64,000 nt of DNA from NCBI GenBank assembly GCA_009746045.1, contig RPFO01001052.1:1-64000 (forward strand), given 5' to 3'. Position 1 is the first letter of the stretch. Each line of letters begins with the position of its first letter. The notes under the pieces are model-generated. The model ran no database searches. It was not told the DNA's origin and worked only from the letters and a program-made list of their open reading frames with translations. Below are positions 1-8,733 of the stretch, one piece after another. This DNA is from Mesostigma viride (Eukaryota > Streptophyta > Mesostigmatophyceae > Mesostigmatales > Mesostigmataceae). The position numbers were made by a program, and so were the translations under genes.

Positions 1-431
1 AGCCTGAACAGTGACAAAGCACACAAGCTGGCAGTCTGGCCACAGTGCCACTCTGGTCTTCTGGCAGCGGGCCCACTTGCCACTTGGCACTTGGCCGGGC
101 TTCTACCGCTCTACGTACATGCACTTATGCAGTCAGTAAGTTAGTCAGTCATAGTAGTACTCATAGTAGTATTCTTGTACTAGGGAGGCTTGTGGCGGAA
201 CGCCGGCCGGAAAAACCGGCTGACACCGCCAATTGTGCGCGTAACCTGTACTAGAGTGAACTTCAGGCACGGCCACCCTGTGGCGAAACGAAACTACAAA
301 GTAGAACAGCACGGCCAAATTGTGGCTTCTTGGGAGCCCTGTCAAAGTGGGTGGCACCGCCACATTTTGCCAAAAAAAGTGCCACACCGCCACATTTGGC
401 GGCATATCGCCACTAAAAAAAACACTGATTA

Positions 432-1130
432 GCAATAGCCGCCGCCTATCAAACAGGTCCTATTCATCACGAGCGTCAACGCCCCGTCATCGCCCCGTCA
501 TCGCCCGGCCGAGGGCCTTAACCTGTTAACTCTTTATTCGGAGTGATAGTCAACGACCTATACTACCAATAGCTGCCGCATATCAAACATGGGCTTATCA
601 TCACGCCCGTCGAGGGCGATGACGGTGACGACCGTCACCGTCATCGCCCTCGACGGGCCAACATCTAAACTCTTCTCTTAATCAACAATCTATATTACCA
701 ATAGCCGCCGCCTATCAAACAGATCCTATTCATCACGCGCGTCAACGCCCCGTCATCGCCCCGTCATCGCCCCGTGATCGCCATGCCGAGCCAGCCGAGG
801 GCCAACCTCTTAACTCTTTACATTTGTATTCGGAGTAGTAGTCAACGACCTATATTACCAATAGCCGCCGCATATCAAAAAGGTCGTATTCATGACGCCC
901 GTCGAGGGCGATGACGGTGACGCCGTCACCGTCATCGCCCACGGGCCAACATCTAAACTCTTCTCTTAATCAACAATCTATATTACCAATAGCCGCCGCC
1001 TGTCAAACAGATCCTATTCATCACGCGCGTCAACGCCCCGTCATCGCCCCGTCATCGCCCCGTCATCGCTCCGTGATCGCCATGCGGACTGCCGAGGGCC
1101 AACCTCTTAACTCTTTATTCGGAGTAATAG
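432..1130. repeat. alternating A/B tandem repeats
   Basis: Two related units alternate, each opening with a version of ACCAATAGCCGCCGC. A units begin near 432, 697 and 985; B units near 565 and 857. Spacing between like units is about 288-292 bp for the last copies. A units carry repeated CGCCCCGTCAT; B units carry a long inverted repeat. No gene is supported here. This resembles terminal or subtelomeric repeat DNA, but which of the two cannot be told. Confidence 0.85.
605..658. repeat. perfect hairpin in B unit
   Basis: Arms of about 26 nt around GTCGAGGGCGATGACGG are inverted repeats of each other with almost no loop. A shorter version lies at about 895-945 in the next B unit. Strong cruciform potential; function unknown. 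Confidence 0.8.
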
Positions 1131-2610
1131 TTAACTGCCGGCATTGCCATACAAGAAGAAGCTCTCGATCCTAGGTATAGACTACCTCGGGTATCATCAT
1201 CGTAATTGCTAGCATCGAGATCATTCATACCTACCGACGATGGCCAGCTGCAAAAGAAAAATGTCGACCAACAGACAGGACCTATCGCCGGGAACCCTCA
1301 AGGCAATAAGGGCGAGACAGGCTTTCACCGTTAAGTAAAGTTGTCCACATCGTGCTAAGGAATTTGTGCTAATCTATGAGTACCTATATGGACACTTTGT
1401 CGCATTTTTTACATGGCAAATAAGCGATGTATGTGTCATGTAGGCTGCCATTGGTGCATGCATGCATGGGCCAGCAATGATGGTCAGATGTACATTGTGC
1501 CTATGAGATAACCATCGATTTGTTGATCAGCAAGTGATTCATTACGTGAGACAACAATATGTTTGGGGGCTAAGCTTCTTACATTGGTCACATGGCCCGC
1601 CATAATTGTTTTCTTATGTGTTTAAGGTTAGGGCTCTGTTCATGACTGAACGTCATGAACGCGCTCTATTCATGACATTGATTAATTGATTTTAATTAGT
1701 CTCATGTCCATGTTGGGGGACCGGGATCTCTGAATTCCCCAAAGAAGATATAGTGGAAGTCACCCCAAGACGTCAATATCCGTCAAGACGTCAATAACAA
1801 CATGTATGTCCACAGCTCAGCTAGTAGTCTAAAATATGGGCCTCGAGCTAATCTTGCACGCAAGCAATGCCTATCATCAAGGATTAATTAATGCCTATCA
1901 ACAAGGAGACAATCATGCTTGTTAAATTTCCTAGGACCCACAACTGGGGGGTCGTAGTCTTTGACAATGTCCGCCTGGGCAACGCTACTAATCCTACACA
2001 TCCGAGGTCCCATGTCTGAATAAGAGGGGTTGAGCGGATGACGCCAACAGTGTCTGTGCTCTGCATGTCAGCTAAAATCATATCGCGGAGACAAACATAT
2101 GGCGGTATGTCCAATGTTGGCCACTGCGTCGCCTAACAGGTTCTTACATGGTCGGCAAGGGCCTGACCATGTAAGAAGATATCTCCCTGGCTGGCCAGTC
2201 CACAAGGAACCAGCACAGACCTCATCTGAATCAACCTGATTAATTAACTAACTACTTAATTCATTTATTAAACTCATGCCCCCATTAGGGAGTCAAGGAG
2301 CATTAGCTAACCCCGATTAATTAATTCATTAATTAAACACGTGCTCCTGTTGGGGAGTCACGGAGCACCGAAGTGCTTTTAATCCCTGTGTGTGCACAAC
2401 AGGAGAAAGGGCAGAGACCCCCAGTCTCCTTCATGCCTAAGGCATGCCACAGCTGCATTCGGGAACGCTAGCTAAACGGACACGCTAACGATCCGGCAAT
2501 CTGTGGGTGCAATAAGACCCATGTGAGCATGGCATAACACTAGGAGCGTGGGCAAGTAATCTCATCATAGCCAGGACGTAGCATGGCTGTACTAGGACTA
2601 ACCCCGATCA
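1131..2610. other. gene-poor AT-richer stretch
   Basis: No convincing gene is visible; the open frames are short and lack motifs. An AT-rich motif (ATTAATTAATT followed by a CATG/CGTG...GTTGGGGA block) recurs near 1667-1730, 2230-2300 and 2310-2370. Base composition is lower in GC than the dense gene regions to the right. Confidence 0.6.
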
Positions 2611-3273
2611 ATGGATGGATGGATGGATGGATGGATGGATGGATGGATGGATGGATGGATGGATGGATGGATGGATGGATGGATGGATGGATGGATGGAT
2701 GGATGGATGGATGGATGGATGGATGGATGGATGGATGGATGGATGGATGGATGGATGGATGGATGGATGGATGGATGGATGGATGGATGGATGGATGGAT
2801 GGATGGATGGATGGATGGATGGATGGATGGATGGATGGATGGATGGATGGATGGATGGATGGATGGATGGATGGATGGATGGATGGATGGATGGATGGAT
2901 GGATGGATGGATGGATGGATGGATGGATGGATGGATGGATGGATGGATGGATGGATGGATGGATGGATGGATGGATGGATGGATGGATGGATGGATGGAT
3001 GGATGGATGGATGGATGGATGGATGGATGGATGGATGGATGGATGGATGGATGGATGGATGGATGGATGGATGGATGGATGGATGGATGGATGGATGGAT
3101 GGATGGATGGATGGATGGATGGATGGATGGATGGATGGATGGATGGATGGATGGATGGATGGATGGATGGATGGATGGATGGATGGATGGATGGATGGAT
3201 GGATGGATGGATGGATGGATGGATGGATGGATGGATGGATGGATGGATGGATGGATGGATGGATGGATGGATG
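2611..3273. repeat. (ATGG)n microsatellite, about 166 units
   Basis: 663 bp of uninterrupted ATGG tetranucleotide repeats with no visible interruption. All frames stay open through it (WMDG on one strand, SIHP on the other), but a perfect microsatellite gives such frames automatically. An array of this length is typical of eukaryotic chromosomes and unusual for a compact viral genome. Confidence 0.97.
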
Positions 3274-3798
3274 TCAGGCTTGTCTTACATGATGCAGTGG
3301 AACTTTGGTGCTGGAGGGTTAATTGCGGCCCGGTCTGGTTTAGCTTCAGTGCTCTCATGGCGGCCTTCATTTGTAATTATTTGAATGCATGCCCATTGGG
3401 CCATGCATAGTGTATATTTTTTACGCATGCACGCCCATTATGTATCGCTGGGTCCATCCCATCAATGCTTGTTTATTGCCAGGTCTGGTGTAAGTAAGTT
3501 AGTACTTGCGTGTCATGCGCATGGGCATGTTTAGAGTACCAGCAACTGCGTGAGTGACCCCCTCTTTTCCCCCTGTTGCCCCCCCGTTCCGCGCCGAGTG
3601 CTTGGGGCCCCCGCAGCGTGTCCCCCCCGTTCCGCGCCGAGTGCTTGTCTGTTTCCCTGTTCCCCCGCGCGTGATTGTCTGTTTCCCGCGCGCGAGTACG
3701 AGTGTGCGAGTGTGTGAGTACGTCGGCAAGTCCGTGTCAGTCTCCGCTGTCGGTGTGCGTGCGTTTATGGTCGCGCTAAAATAATCTCGTGGTTCGGC
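3274..3798. other. noncoding boundary segment
   Basis: No supported gene. A 25-nt direct repeat around GTTCCGCGCCGAGTGCTTG occurs at about 3583-3607 and 3625-3650. Composition changes from AT-richer DNA on the left to the GC-rich genes on the right, so this is a candidate boundary between repeat or host DNA and the gene block. Confidence 0.5.
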
Positions 3799-3806
3799 AT
3801 ATAAGT
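3799..3806 (+). promoter_or_regulatory. TATA-like element
   Basis: CATATAAG ends 8 nt before the ATG at 3815. This matches the close TATA-to-ATG spacing seen across the window and supports that start. Confidence 0.5.
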
Positions 3807-3814
3807 GTCGCGCC

Positions 3815-4261
3815 ATGATGCATCCGGGTTGGTTGTCCGAGGCGCGTCTGATGTGCGAGTTCGTGGGCGCGTGCGTGCAGCCGTCGTCGCACATCCAGGA
3901 GTGGCCGGCGGCGGGCAAGCTGGCGGACGCCTTCAACGCGTTCCTCGCGGCGAAGGGTCTGCCCCCGTACGCCGCGTCCCGTCTGGCGGGCCCCTGCCCG
4001 GTGGCGGACGACCTGGCCCTGTGGTCCGGCGTGCTGGCGGGCAAGGGGGGCGTGCTGATGCACGTGGCGGGGGTCGCTGGGGGCGAGAGCGGGGGGTGGT
4101 ACTGGGCGCAGGCGGCCGGCACCCTCCTTGGATCCGCCTCCCCGGGGCCCACGCCTACGTACTATCATGGGAGCGATCCCGAGGATCTCGAGGAGACCGA
4201 ATCGCCTCTTTACATTCACCCCCCCGAGCGACAGCCTGCGCGGCGGAGACGCAGGCGGTAG
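3815..4261 (+). CDS. hypothetical protein, Arg-rich tail
   Basis: 148 aa, not recognised. The N-terminal two thirds is a compact Gly/Ala/Trp-containing region; the end is strongly basic (RQPARRRRRR). ATG at 3815 is chosen because a TATA-like CATATAAG sits 8 nt upstream. The last 46 nt overlap, tail to tail, the HNH gene on the opposite strand, so one of the two C-termini may be longer or shorter than drawn. It is the first plausible gene after the left repeats. Confidence 0.5.
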   Translation: MMHPGWLSEARLMCEFVGACVQPSSHIQEWPAAGKLADAFNAFLAAKGLPPYAASRLAGPCPVADDLALWSGVLAGKGGVLMHVAGVAGGESGGWYWAQAAGTLLGSASPGPTPTYYHGSDPEDLEETESPLYIHPPERQPARRRRRR

Positions 4262-4923
4262 AGGCGCAGTCCGTCGCGCAGGCGCTTTGCGTGGTTGCAG
4301 GCGAAACACAGCAGGGCCGCGTTCCGCCCGCAGTAGCTCCTGTCGGCCGGGTCGCGCCTGTCGAGCGAGGGGCGGTCCCCCTTCCTGGCGCGGGGTCCGA
4401 TGTCCAGCGGCTTGCGACACAGGGCGCACCGCGGTCGGCGCAGGAGCGAGCGGTAGAGCGCCGTGACGTGCGCGGTGCCCAGACACGGCCTGGCCCCGTC
4501 GGCCCGCATGCGCGCGTTGGCGTTCCTGGCCATCTTCTCTGCGCGCGCCCACGCGGCGGGGCGCACGCCCGTCGGCCTGCGGATGGGCGGGGGGCGTATG
4601 CCGGAGTCTGCCTTCACGGGCCTGGGCAGGCCGCACCTGCGCGCCCTGTCCCTGGCCTCCACCAGCTCGTCGAAGAGGGGGGCGAGGGGCAGGCGGGCGC
4701 AGGGCCAGCAGGTCCACGCGCCGGGGCGGCCGAACACGGCCGAGCGGTCTCGCAGGGAGATGGGGCTGGCGCACCTGCTGCACCTGCCCGTCCAGGCCCG
4801 GGCGGCCCGGGCGAGGGGCACGGGGCGGAAGGTCCGTCCGGCGCTCGCGGCCACGTAGGCGCTCTGGTCGTTGTACTTGCGCACGAGCTCTTCCATGGTG
4901 TGCTGGCGTCTGTCACGTTCCAT
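4216..4923 (-). CDS. HNH endonuclease-like protein
   Basis: 235 aa. The C-terminal third carries an HNH-type zinc fold: a first Cys pair (CALC), a central RPSLDRRDP, and a second Cys pair (CFACNHAK) with the usual Asn-His. Residues about 48-75 hold two further CxxC pairs (CSRC, CWPC), perhaps a separate zinc ribbon. HNH proteins of this layout are DNA nickases or cutters and are common as homing endonucleases in large algal viruses. Alternative start at 4896. No intron or intein partner is visible next to it. Family inferred from motifs only. Confidence 0.75.
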   Translation of the reverse strand: MERDRRQHTMEELVRKYNDQSAYVAASAGRTFRPVPLARAARAWTGRCSRCASPISLRDRSAVFGRPGAWTCWPCARLPLAPLFDELVEARDRARRCGLPRPVKADSGIRPPPIRRPTGVRPAAWARAEKMARNANARMRADGARPCLGTAHVTALYRSLLRRPRCALCRKPLDIGPRARKGDRPSLDRRDPADRSYCGRNAALLCFACNHAKRLRDGLRLYRLRLRRAGCRSGG

Positions 4924-4952
4924 ACATCAGTATGATGAGGTTATAGTATCGA

Positions 4953-5492
4953 TCACCTCCTCACGCTGCTGCCCTTAGTCCTGACCTTGCCCCTGCGGAT
5001 TCCGCGTGGAGCGCCCGCCTCGTGCAGGCGGTACCTGACACGCGGCAGCTCTGGGAACCTCGTTTGGGGCCCAACCAGAGCCATGCCCCCCGCCTGGTAC
5101 CCGTAGGTGTCTTCTTCGGGCGGAGGAAGTTTGAACGGGCCAGCCGGCCCCCACGAGTGGATCATTTCCGCCATGCGGTCATTCGCATCCTGCGCGGTCA
5201 ACGGCGGCGGCGGCAGTGGCGCGTAGGGTGGGAAGACCCCCGCCGTTCTCGACTGCATCCCCCTGAGGAACGTCTGCGGAGGGGGCATCACCGGGGCGCC
5301 GCCCTGGGGGGAGGCCGGACGAGGCCTGCGCCGATTCGGCGCGCTGACCGCTTCCTCGCCCCGTTCCCAGGTGTTCTGGGCCTCGGTGCTGGACGCGCGC
5401 ACCCTGTGCGCGGCGCACCGACCATGGCAGGCACCTGAGGCGGGGCGGCGGCACCTGAGGCCCTTGGATGTGAGAGAAGTGCACTTAGTCAT
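4953..5492 (-). CDS. CCCH zinc-motif protein (DUF5763-like)
   Basis: 179 aa. Residues 1-29 hold the module C-x9-C-x8-C-x3-C-x2-H (MTKCTSL, GLRCRR, GRCAAH), which recurs in at least six other genes here and resembles DUF5763. The rest is low-complexity, Pro-rich and variable, ending in a basic tail. The module probably binds one zinc ion; whether it contacts nucleic acid or protein is unknown. Neighbours are the HNH gene downstream and a P-loop NTPase upstream on the same strand. Confidence 0.7.
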   Translation of the reverse strand: MTKCTSLTSKGLRCRRPASGACHGRCAAHRVRASSTEAQNTWERGEEAVSAPNRRRPRPASPQGGAPVMPPPQTFLRGMQSRTAGVFPPYAPLPPPPLTAQDANDRMAEMIHSWGPAGPFKLPPPEEDTYGYQAGGMALVGPQTRFPELPRVRYRLHEAGAPRGIRRGKVRTKGSSVRR

Positions 5493-5530
5493 GCGAGCGA
5501 GTCATGCACGATACGCAGAGATATTTGTGT

Positions 5531-6088
5531 TCATTCCTCCCCGAGGGCGTCGATGAAGCGGGCGATCGCGTCCTGGGGCACGACCTTGTAGCCCCTGGCC
5601 TTCATGTAGTCCCTCCTCTGCTTGTAGTTGCGGACGAAGTCGGGGTAGTTGGAGGGTATGCTCGCGAGGTTGGCCACGCGGGGGATGTCGATGTCCCTGG
5701 GGTCCGCGACCTCGCGCACGTGCCTGCGCAGGTCGTCGGCGCGCGTGACGTACTTGTCCACCTCGCGCAGGAGCAGGCGGCGGTAGGCGGCGGGGTGGTC
5801 CTCGAGGCGGATGAAGAACTTGTGGTTCGCCCTGGGGGGCGCGTGCAGGCCGACGAACACGAGCGGGCGGTCTCGCTCCCTGTCCCTGACGAGCTCTCGT
5901 ATCATGCGGTTCACGAGGGCTCGCTTGTTGACGGCCCTCTGCCCGTCTCGCTTCCTCTCGTCGGCTATGTCGTCGGCCTTGGCCCACAGGTCGTCCGTGT
6001 CCACGCACTTGGCCTTGATCCTGAGCATGGAGCAGAGGAAGGTCTTGCCCGATCCCGGCACGCCCTCCACGTGCACGATCGCCGACAT
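5531..6088 (-). CDS. P-loop NTPase, small kinase-like
   Basis: 185 aa from the ATG at 6088. A Walker A motif lies at residues about 8-15 (EGVPGSGKT) directly after a hydrophobic beta strand, as in nucleotide kinases and zeta/AAA_33-type NTPases. A second hydrophobic strand (PLVFVGLHAP) near residue 85 could be the Walker B equivalent. The C-terminal half is charged and helical. The frame stays open upstream, but the start at 6088 is supported by ATATAC 9 nt upstream. The substrate is unknown. Confidence 0.7.
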   Translation of the reverse strand: MSAIVHVEGVPGSGKTFLCSMLRIKAKCVDTDDLWAKADDIADERKRDGQRAVNKRALVNRMIRELVRDRERDRPLVFVGLHAPPRANHKFFIRLEDHPAAYRRLLLREVDKYVTRADDLRRHVREVADPRDIDIPRVANLASIPSNYPDFVRNYKQRRDYMKARGYKVVPQDAIARFIDALGEE

Positions 6089-6097
6089 GGGCCGCTC

Positions 6098-6103
6098 GTA
6101 TAT
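6098..6103 (-). promoter_or_regulatory. ATATAC box
   Basis: ATATAC on the minus strand, 9 nt upstream of the ATG at 6088. One instance of the window-wide start-proximal TATA-like element. Confidence 0.5.
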
Positions 6104-6166
6104 GACGTACGGCACACAAAATTTGATGGTCCGGGCGAGTTTTTTTTCGCGTGCTGCTATTTGAAG

Positions 6167-6451
6167 ATGGCGCGCAAGGGGATCAACCGGGCGGCCGAGA
6201 GGGCGGCGCTGGAGGAATACTTCTACATGAAGCGCTGGCTGGAGGAGACCACCCGCTGGTTCATCGCCGTGGGTCTCAGGCGCCGGGTGTCGCTGTCGGA
6301 CGCGCGCGCCCGTTTCGAGAGCGAGGCGGCCCGGATCTGGGCGCGGGTGGGGGTCAGAGATTGGCCGGGGCACGTGCAAGATATCATGGCGGGGATCCTG
6401 GCCAGAAGCGCCGTGCGGGTGAAAAGGTCACTCCCAAAAAGTAGCAAATGA
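6167..6451 (+). CDS. small basic hypothetical protein
   Basis: 94 aa, about 20% Arg/Lys and predicted helical, with many aromatic residues (YFYMKRWLEE, WFIAVGLRRR). It starts at the first ATG, 79 nt from the divergent P-loop gene, so the two share an intergenic promoter region. No recognisable domain. Confidence 0.6.
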   Translation: MARKGINRAAERAALEEYFYMKRWLEETTRWFIAVGLRRRVSLSDARARFESEAARIWARVGVRDWPGHVQDIMAGILARSAVRVKRSLPKSSK

Positions 6452-6511
6452 TCCATCCGGCTTAGTAAACATATATTCGCGGAATATAAAAACACACGCC
6501 CCTATTGTAAC

Positions 6512-6909
6512 ATGGCGGCAAAGAAAACGCGCACCCCACGACGCGCACACCGCTCACGAGCCGCTGCAGTGCTGACGCCGGCCATGGAGCATAATTACAA
6601 CGCGGCATCGGGGATGCTGGCGTATCGTTTCGGCGGGGCGTTGGAGGCATTGGCGAAGGCGAAGGTGTCGGCGAAGGGCGATGCCCCCCTGATCAGTACA
6701 GGAGAGATCTCAGGGAGGCCAATGCGGTGGAGCGGAACCTGCAGCGGGCGTGGCTCGTGGCTATGGATAAACTGCGCCGACTGAGAGAACGAGGCGCGGG
6801 CATCCTTTATAGAGGGCCGGACGCCATCGTCGATTGGGTCATGAGAGCCGCCAAGACCGTCGTCACGCCTGGTAGGCGGGGACTCGCGGGTAAGCGTAAA
6901 CGTTTCTGA
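6512..6909 (+). CDS. basic protein, frame broken in a C6 run
   Basis: About 131 codons if one base is restored in the C6 run at 6684-6689. The first part (MAAKKTRTPRRAHRSR) and the last part (PGRRGLAGKRKRF) are very basic, suggesting nucleic-acid packaging or nuclear targeting. The two halves lie in different frames and join smoothly across the C run, with helical, charged sequence on both sides. As given, the first frame stops at 6784. Function unknown. Confidence 0.6.
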
Positions 6910-6928
6910 TTAAAAAGATCGGTTAGCT

Positions 6929-6934
6929 GTATAC
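6929..6934 (+). promoter_or_regulatory. GTATAC box
   Basis: GTATAC, 9 nt upstream of the ATG at 6944. It is the main support that the 23-codon frame there is expressed. Confidence 0.5.
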
Positions 6935-6943
6935 GCGATACGG

Positions 6944-7015
6944 ATGCCTGTCGGCAGATGCACCGGGTGCAAGGCCAAGAAGTTTTTCTCGTTCGGGAAG
7001 GCCAAGTGCAAGTGA
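6944..7015 (+). CDS. 23-aa Cys/Lys peptide
   Basis: A 23-codon frame. Its last 15 residues (CKAKKFFSFGKAKCK) are nearly the same as the C-terminus of the next gene (CKAKKIFSIGFAKCK), and it adds a CTGC motif in front. Similarity to a neighbouring protein's end plus a GTATAC box 9 nt upstream argue for a real micro-gene or a duplicated tail fragment. The four Cys could bind metal or form disulfides. Too short for certainty. Confidence 0.5.
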   Translation: MPVGRCTGCKAKKFFSFGKAKCK

Positions 7016-7054
7016 TCGATATCGGTTTTATAGCTGCGTCTATGGTAGTGCGAC

Positions 7055-7573
7055 ATGCGCGCGTATCTGATCGTGACCCTGATACTGGTACTCACCCTCA
7101 GCCTGTGGCTGGGCCTGCGCGATGCCTCCAAGCCCGACCCGCTGCTGACCGCGCGGCTGCCCGAGTACGAGTCCGTGCCGCTCTACCGGTCGGAGGCGAT
7201 CGAGGCGCTTCTGGAGACGGGCCTGAGCGCGCCCCCTCCCGCGCTGCCGGTGGCGGCGGCGGCGGGCGGCGAGGACAAGGGCCGCAGGCGGAGGAGGGCC
7301 AAGGCGGTGCTGAGGACGGCGCTGGTGGAGGGGCAGAAGGCGGCGTACATCGCGTCCAACCCTCTGCTGTCGATAGCCGACGGCGTGTCTAGCGTGCTGG
7401 GGCTGATGGGGCCGGGGGGCAAGAAGCTGGCCAAGGTGGTGGGCAAACCGGTGAACTTCGCGCTGAAACACAATCCTATCGGCGCGTTCTTCGGCGCGAT
7501 ATTCAACAAGAAACTGAGCGCGCGGTGCAAGGCCAAGAAGATATTCTCGATTGGTTTCGCCAAGTGCAAGTAG
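7055..7573 (+). CDS. N-terminal membrane-anchored protein
   Basis: 172 aa. Residues 4-20 form a hydrophobic anchor or signal (LIVTLILVLTLSLWLGL). A Pro/Ala linker and a basic patch follow, then a weakly hydrophobic Gly-rich region (about 105-150) and a C-terminal CKAKKIFSIGFAKCK. The layout suits a small virion membrane protein, but no family is recognised. It follows the 23-aa peptide that repeats its tail. Confidence 0.65.
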   Translation: MRAYLIVTLILVLTLSLWLGLRDASKPDPLLTARLPEYESVPLYRSEAIEALLETGLSAPPPALPVAAAAGGEDKGRRRRRAKAVLRTALVEGQKAAYIASNPLLSIADGVSSVLGLMGPGGKKLAKVVGKPVNFALKHNPIGAFFGAIFNKKLSARCKAKKIFSIGFAKCK

Positions 7574-7661
7574 TCATAGGCACCTAACCAGAATAACGTC
7601 CTTATGAGGTGCGCTTATACTACGCCAACAATTTTGTGTTGCAATACCAATACCAGCGCCG

Positions 7662-8606
7662 ATGGCCTGCGCCGTGTACTTGGAAGCTAAGGAGGGGACG
7701 CCTCCATCTGAAGATATCTTTTGTGGACAGATTCGCAGGACACCTGATGGGCGCGTGGCAGCCGCCGACATCGTGAAGTGTATCATTTATTTGAGAGAGG
7801 ACGGGACTTATGCCAGGGAGGCGCTGGGTAACGCCAACCTCACCCTGAAGAGGCTCAGTGACAAACAATGTCTTGCAGCCAGCAATACAAATAACATGTA
7901 CACTTTCCCGGGGCGCAATCAACGGCCTACGAGGGTCATGACAGAGGAGGAAGTATACGAGTTGATCATGCTCCTGCCCGGGGCTCGGGCTACGGCCTTT
8001 CGAAGGAACACCTCGAAGTTACTGAAGCACTATTTTCACGCGACGGAAGAGCTGATATCGGAGCTGTTAGGCCGCTACGAAGCACTCCATGGGCGTGCGT
8101 ACCAGCCCCCCCCTTGCGCGGTCGCAGAGGAGCCTAGAATCAAACAGTGCGAGTCCGTCAAGGCAGCGGCCGCGGAGATATCCAACACACCCCGCGCTCA
8201 AGTTGATGGCAAGGTATATGCCAAGGTGTTCGGCATCCAGAACAAGTCCATTATGAATATGACCGCGGACGAGTTCAGGCATGTCCAGAACATGAAGAAA
8301 GGGGACCTAGTTAGAGACATGTGGACGGAGGAGATGAACAGTGGGGCCTTCTTCATGAACTGCGTATTCCGGGCGGCAGTGGCAGGCGGTGAGGACCCCG
8401 TGGCCGCCATGGAGAGAATTTCTCGGACAATGACCCCCACATTTAGGGGAGTGGGGCTGCACGACCAGGCAAGCACAAAACGCCCAAGAGAATTCCTGGT
8501 CCATAACAAGGAAATGAGGGAGAGCCGTCACGCCTCTCATTCCACCCTGGAGGTGCCCGGTCAGCACAGCTTGAAGCGTGTGTTGACGACTAATGGCGAT
8601 CCCTGA
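7662..8606 (+). CDS. LLPG-family protein (Bro-N-like), intact
   Basis: 314 aa. The N-terminal 150 residues hold the family signature: an opening strand with QIRRTPDGR, a DIVKCI helix, then LIMLLPGARATAFRR and a helix ending near LLKHYF. Related sequences occur in many large viruses and algae and look like Bro/antirepressor N-domains, usually taken as DNA-binding; that link is tentative. The C-terminal half (about 180-290) is a second helical domain shared with the genes at 13430 and 19654. This is one of four family members here and has no frame break. Confidence 0.7.
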   Translation: MACAVYLEAKEGTPPSEDIFCGQIRRTPDGRVAAADIVKCIIYLREDGTYAREALGNANLTLKRLSDKQCLAASNTNNMYTFPGRNQRPTRVMTEEEVYELIMLLPGARATAFRRNTSKLLKHYFHATEELISELLGRYEALHGRAYQPPPCAVAEEPRIKQCESVKAAAAEISNTPRAQVDGKVYAKVFGIQNKSIMNMTADEFRHVQNMKKGDLVRDMWTEEMNSGAFFMNCVFRAAVAGGEDPVAAMERISRTMTPTFRGVGLHDQASTKRPREFLVHNKEMRESRHASHSTLEVPGQHSLKRVLTTNGDP

Positions 8607-8733
8607 CGCTGATGGCAAAAAAAATCATATTTGCGCGCGAATAAACGATTACATTCATTATACGAGGCTTTATTTATTTCCAGTTTGATTAATCAGATTG
8701 CCCTGAGAACAACAATAGACAAAACAGAGGATC

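Noticed and set aside
2540-3410. Long open frames with WMDG or SIHP repeats
   Set aside because: Produced automatically by a perfect 4-bp microsatellite; no start or flanking support.
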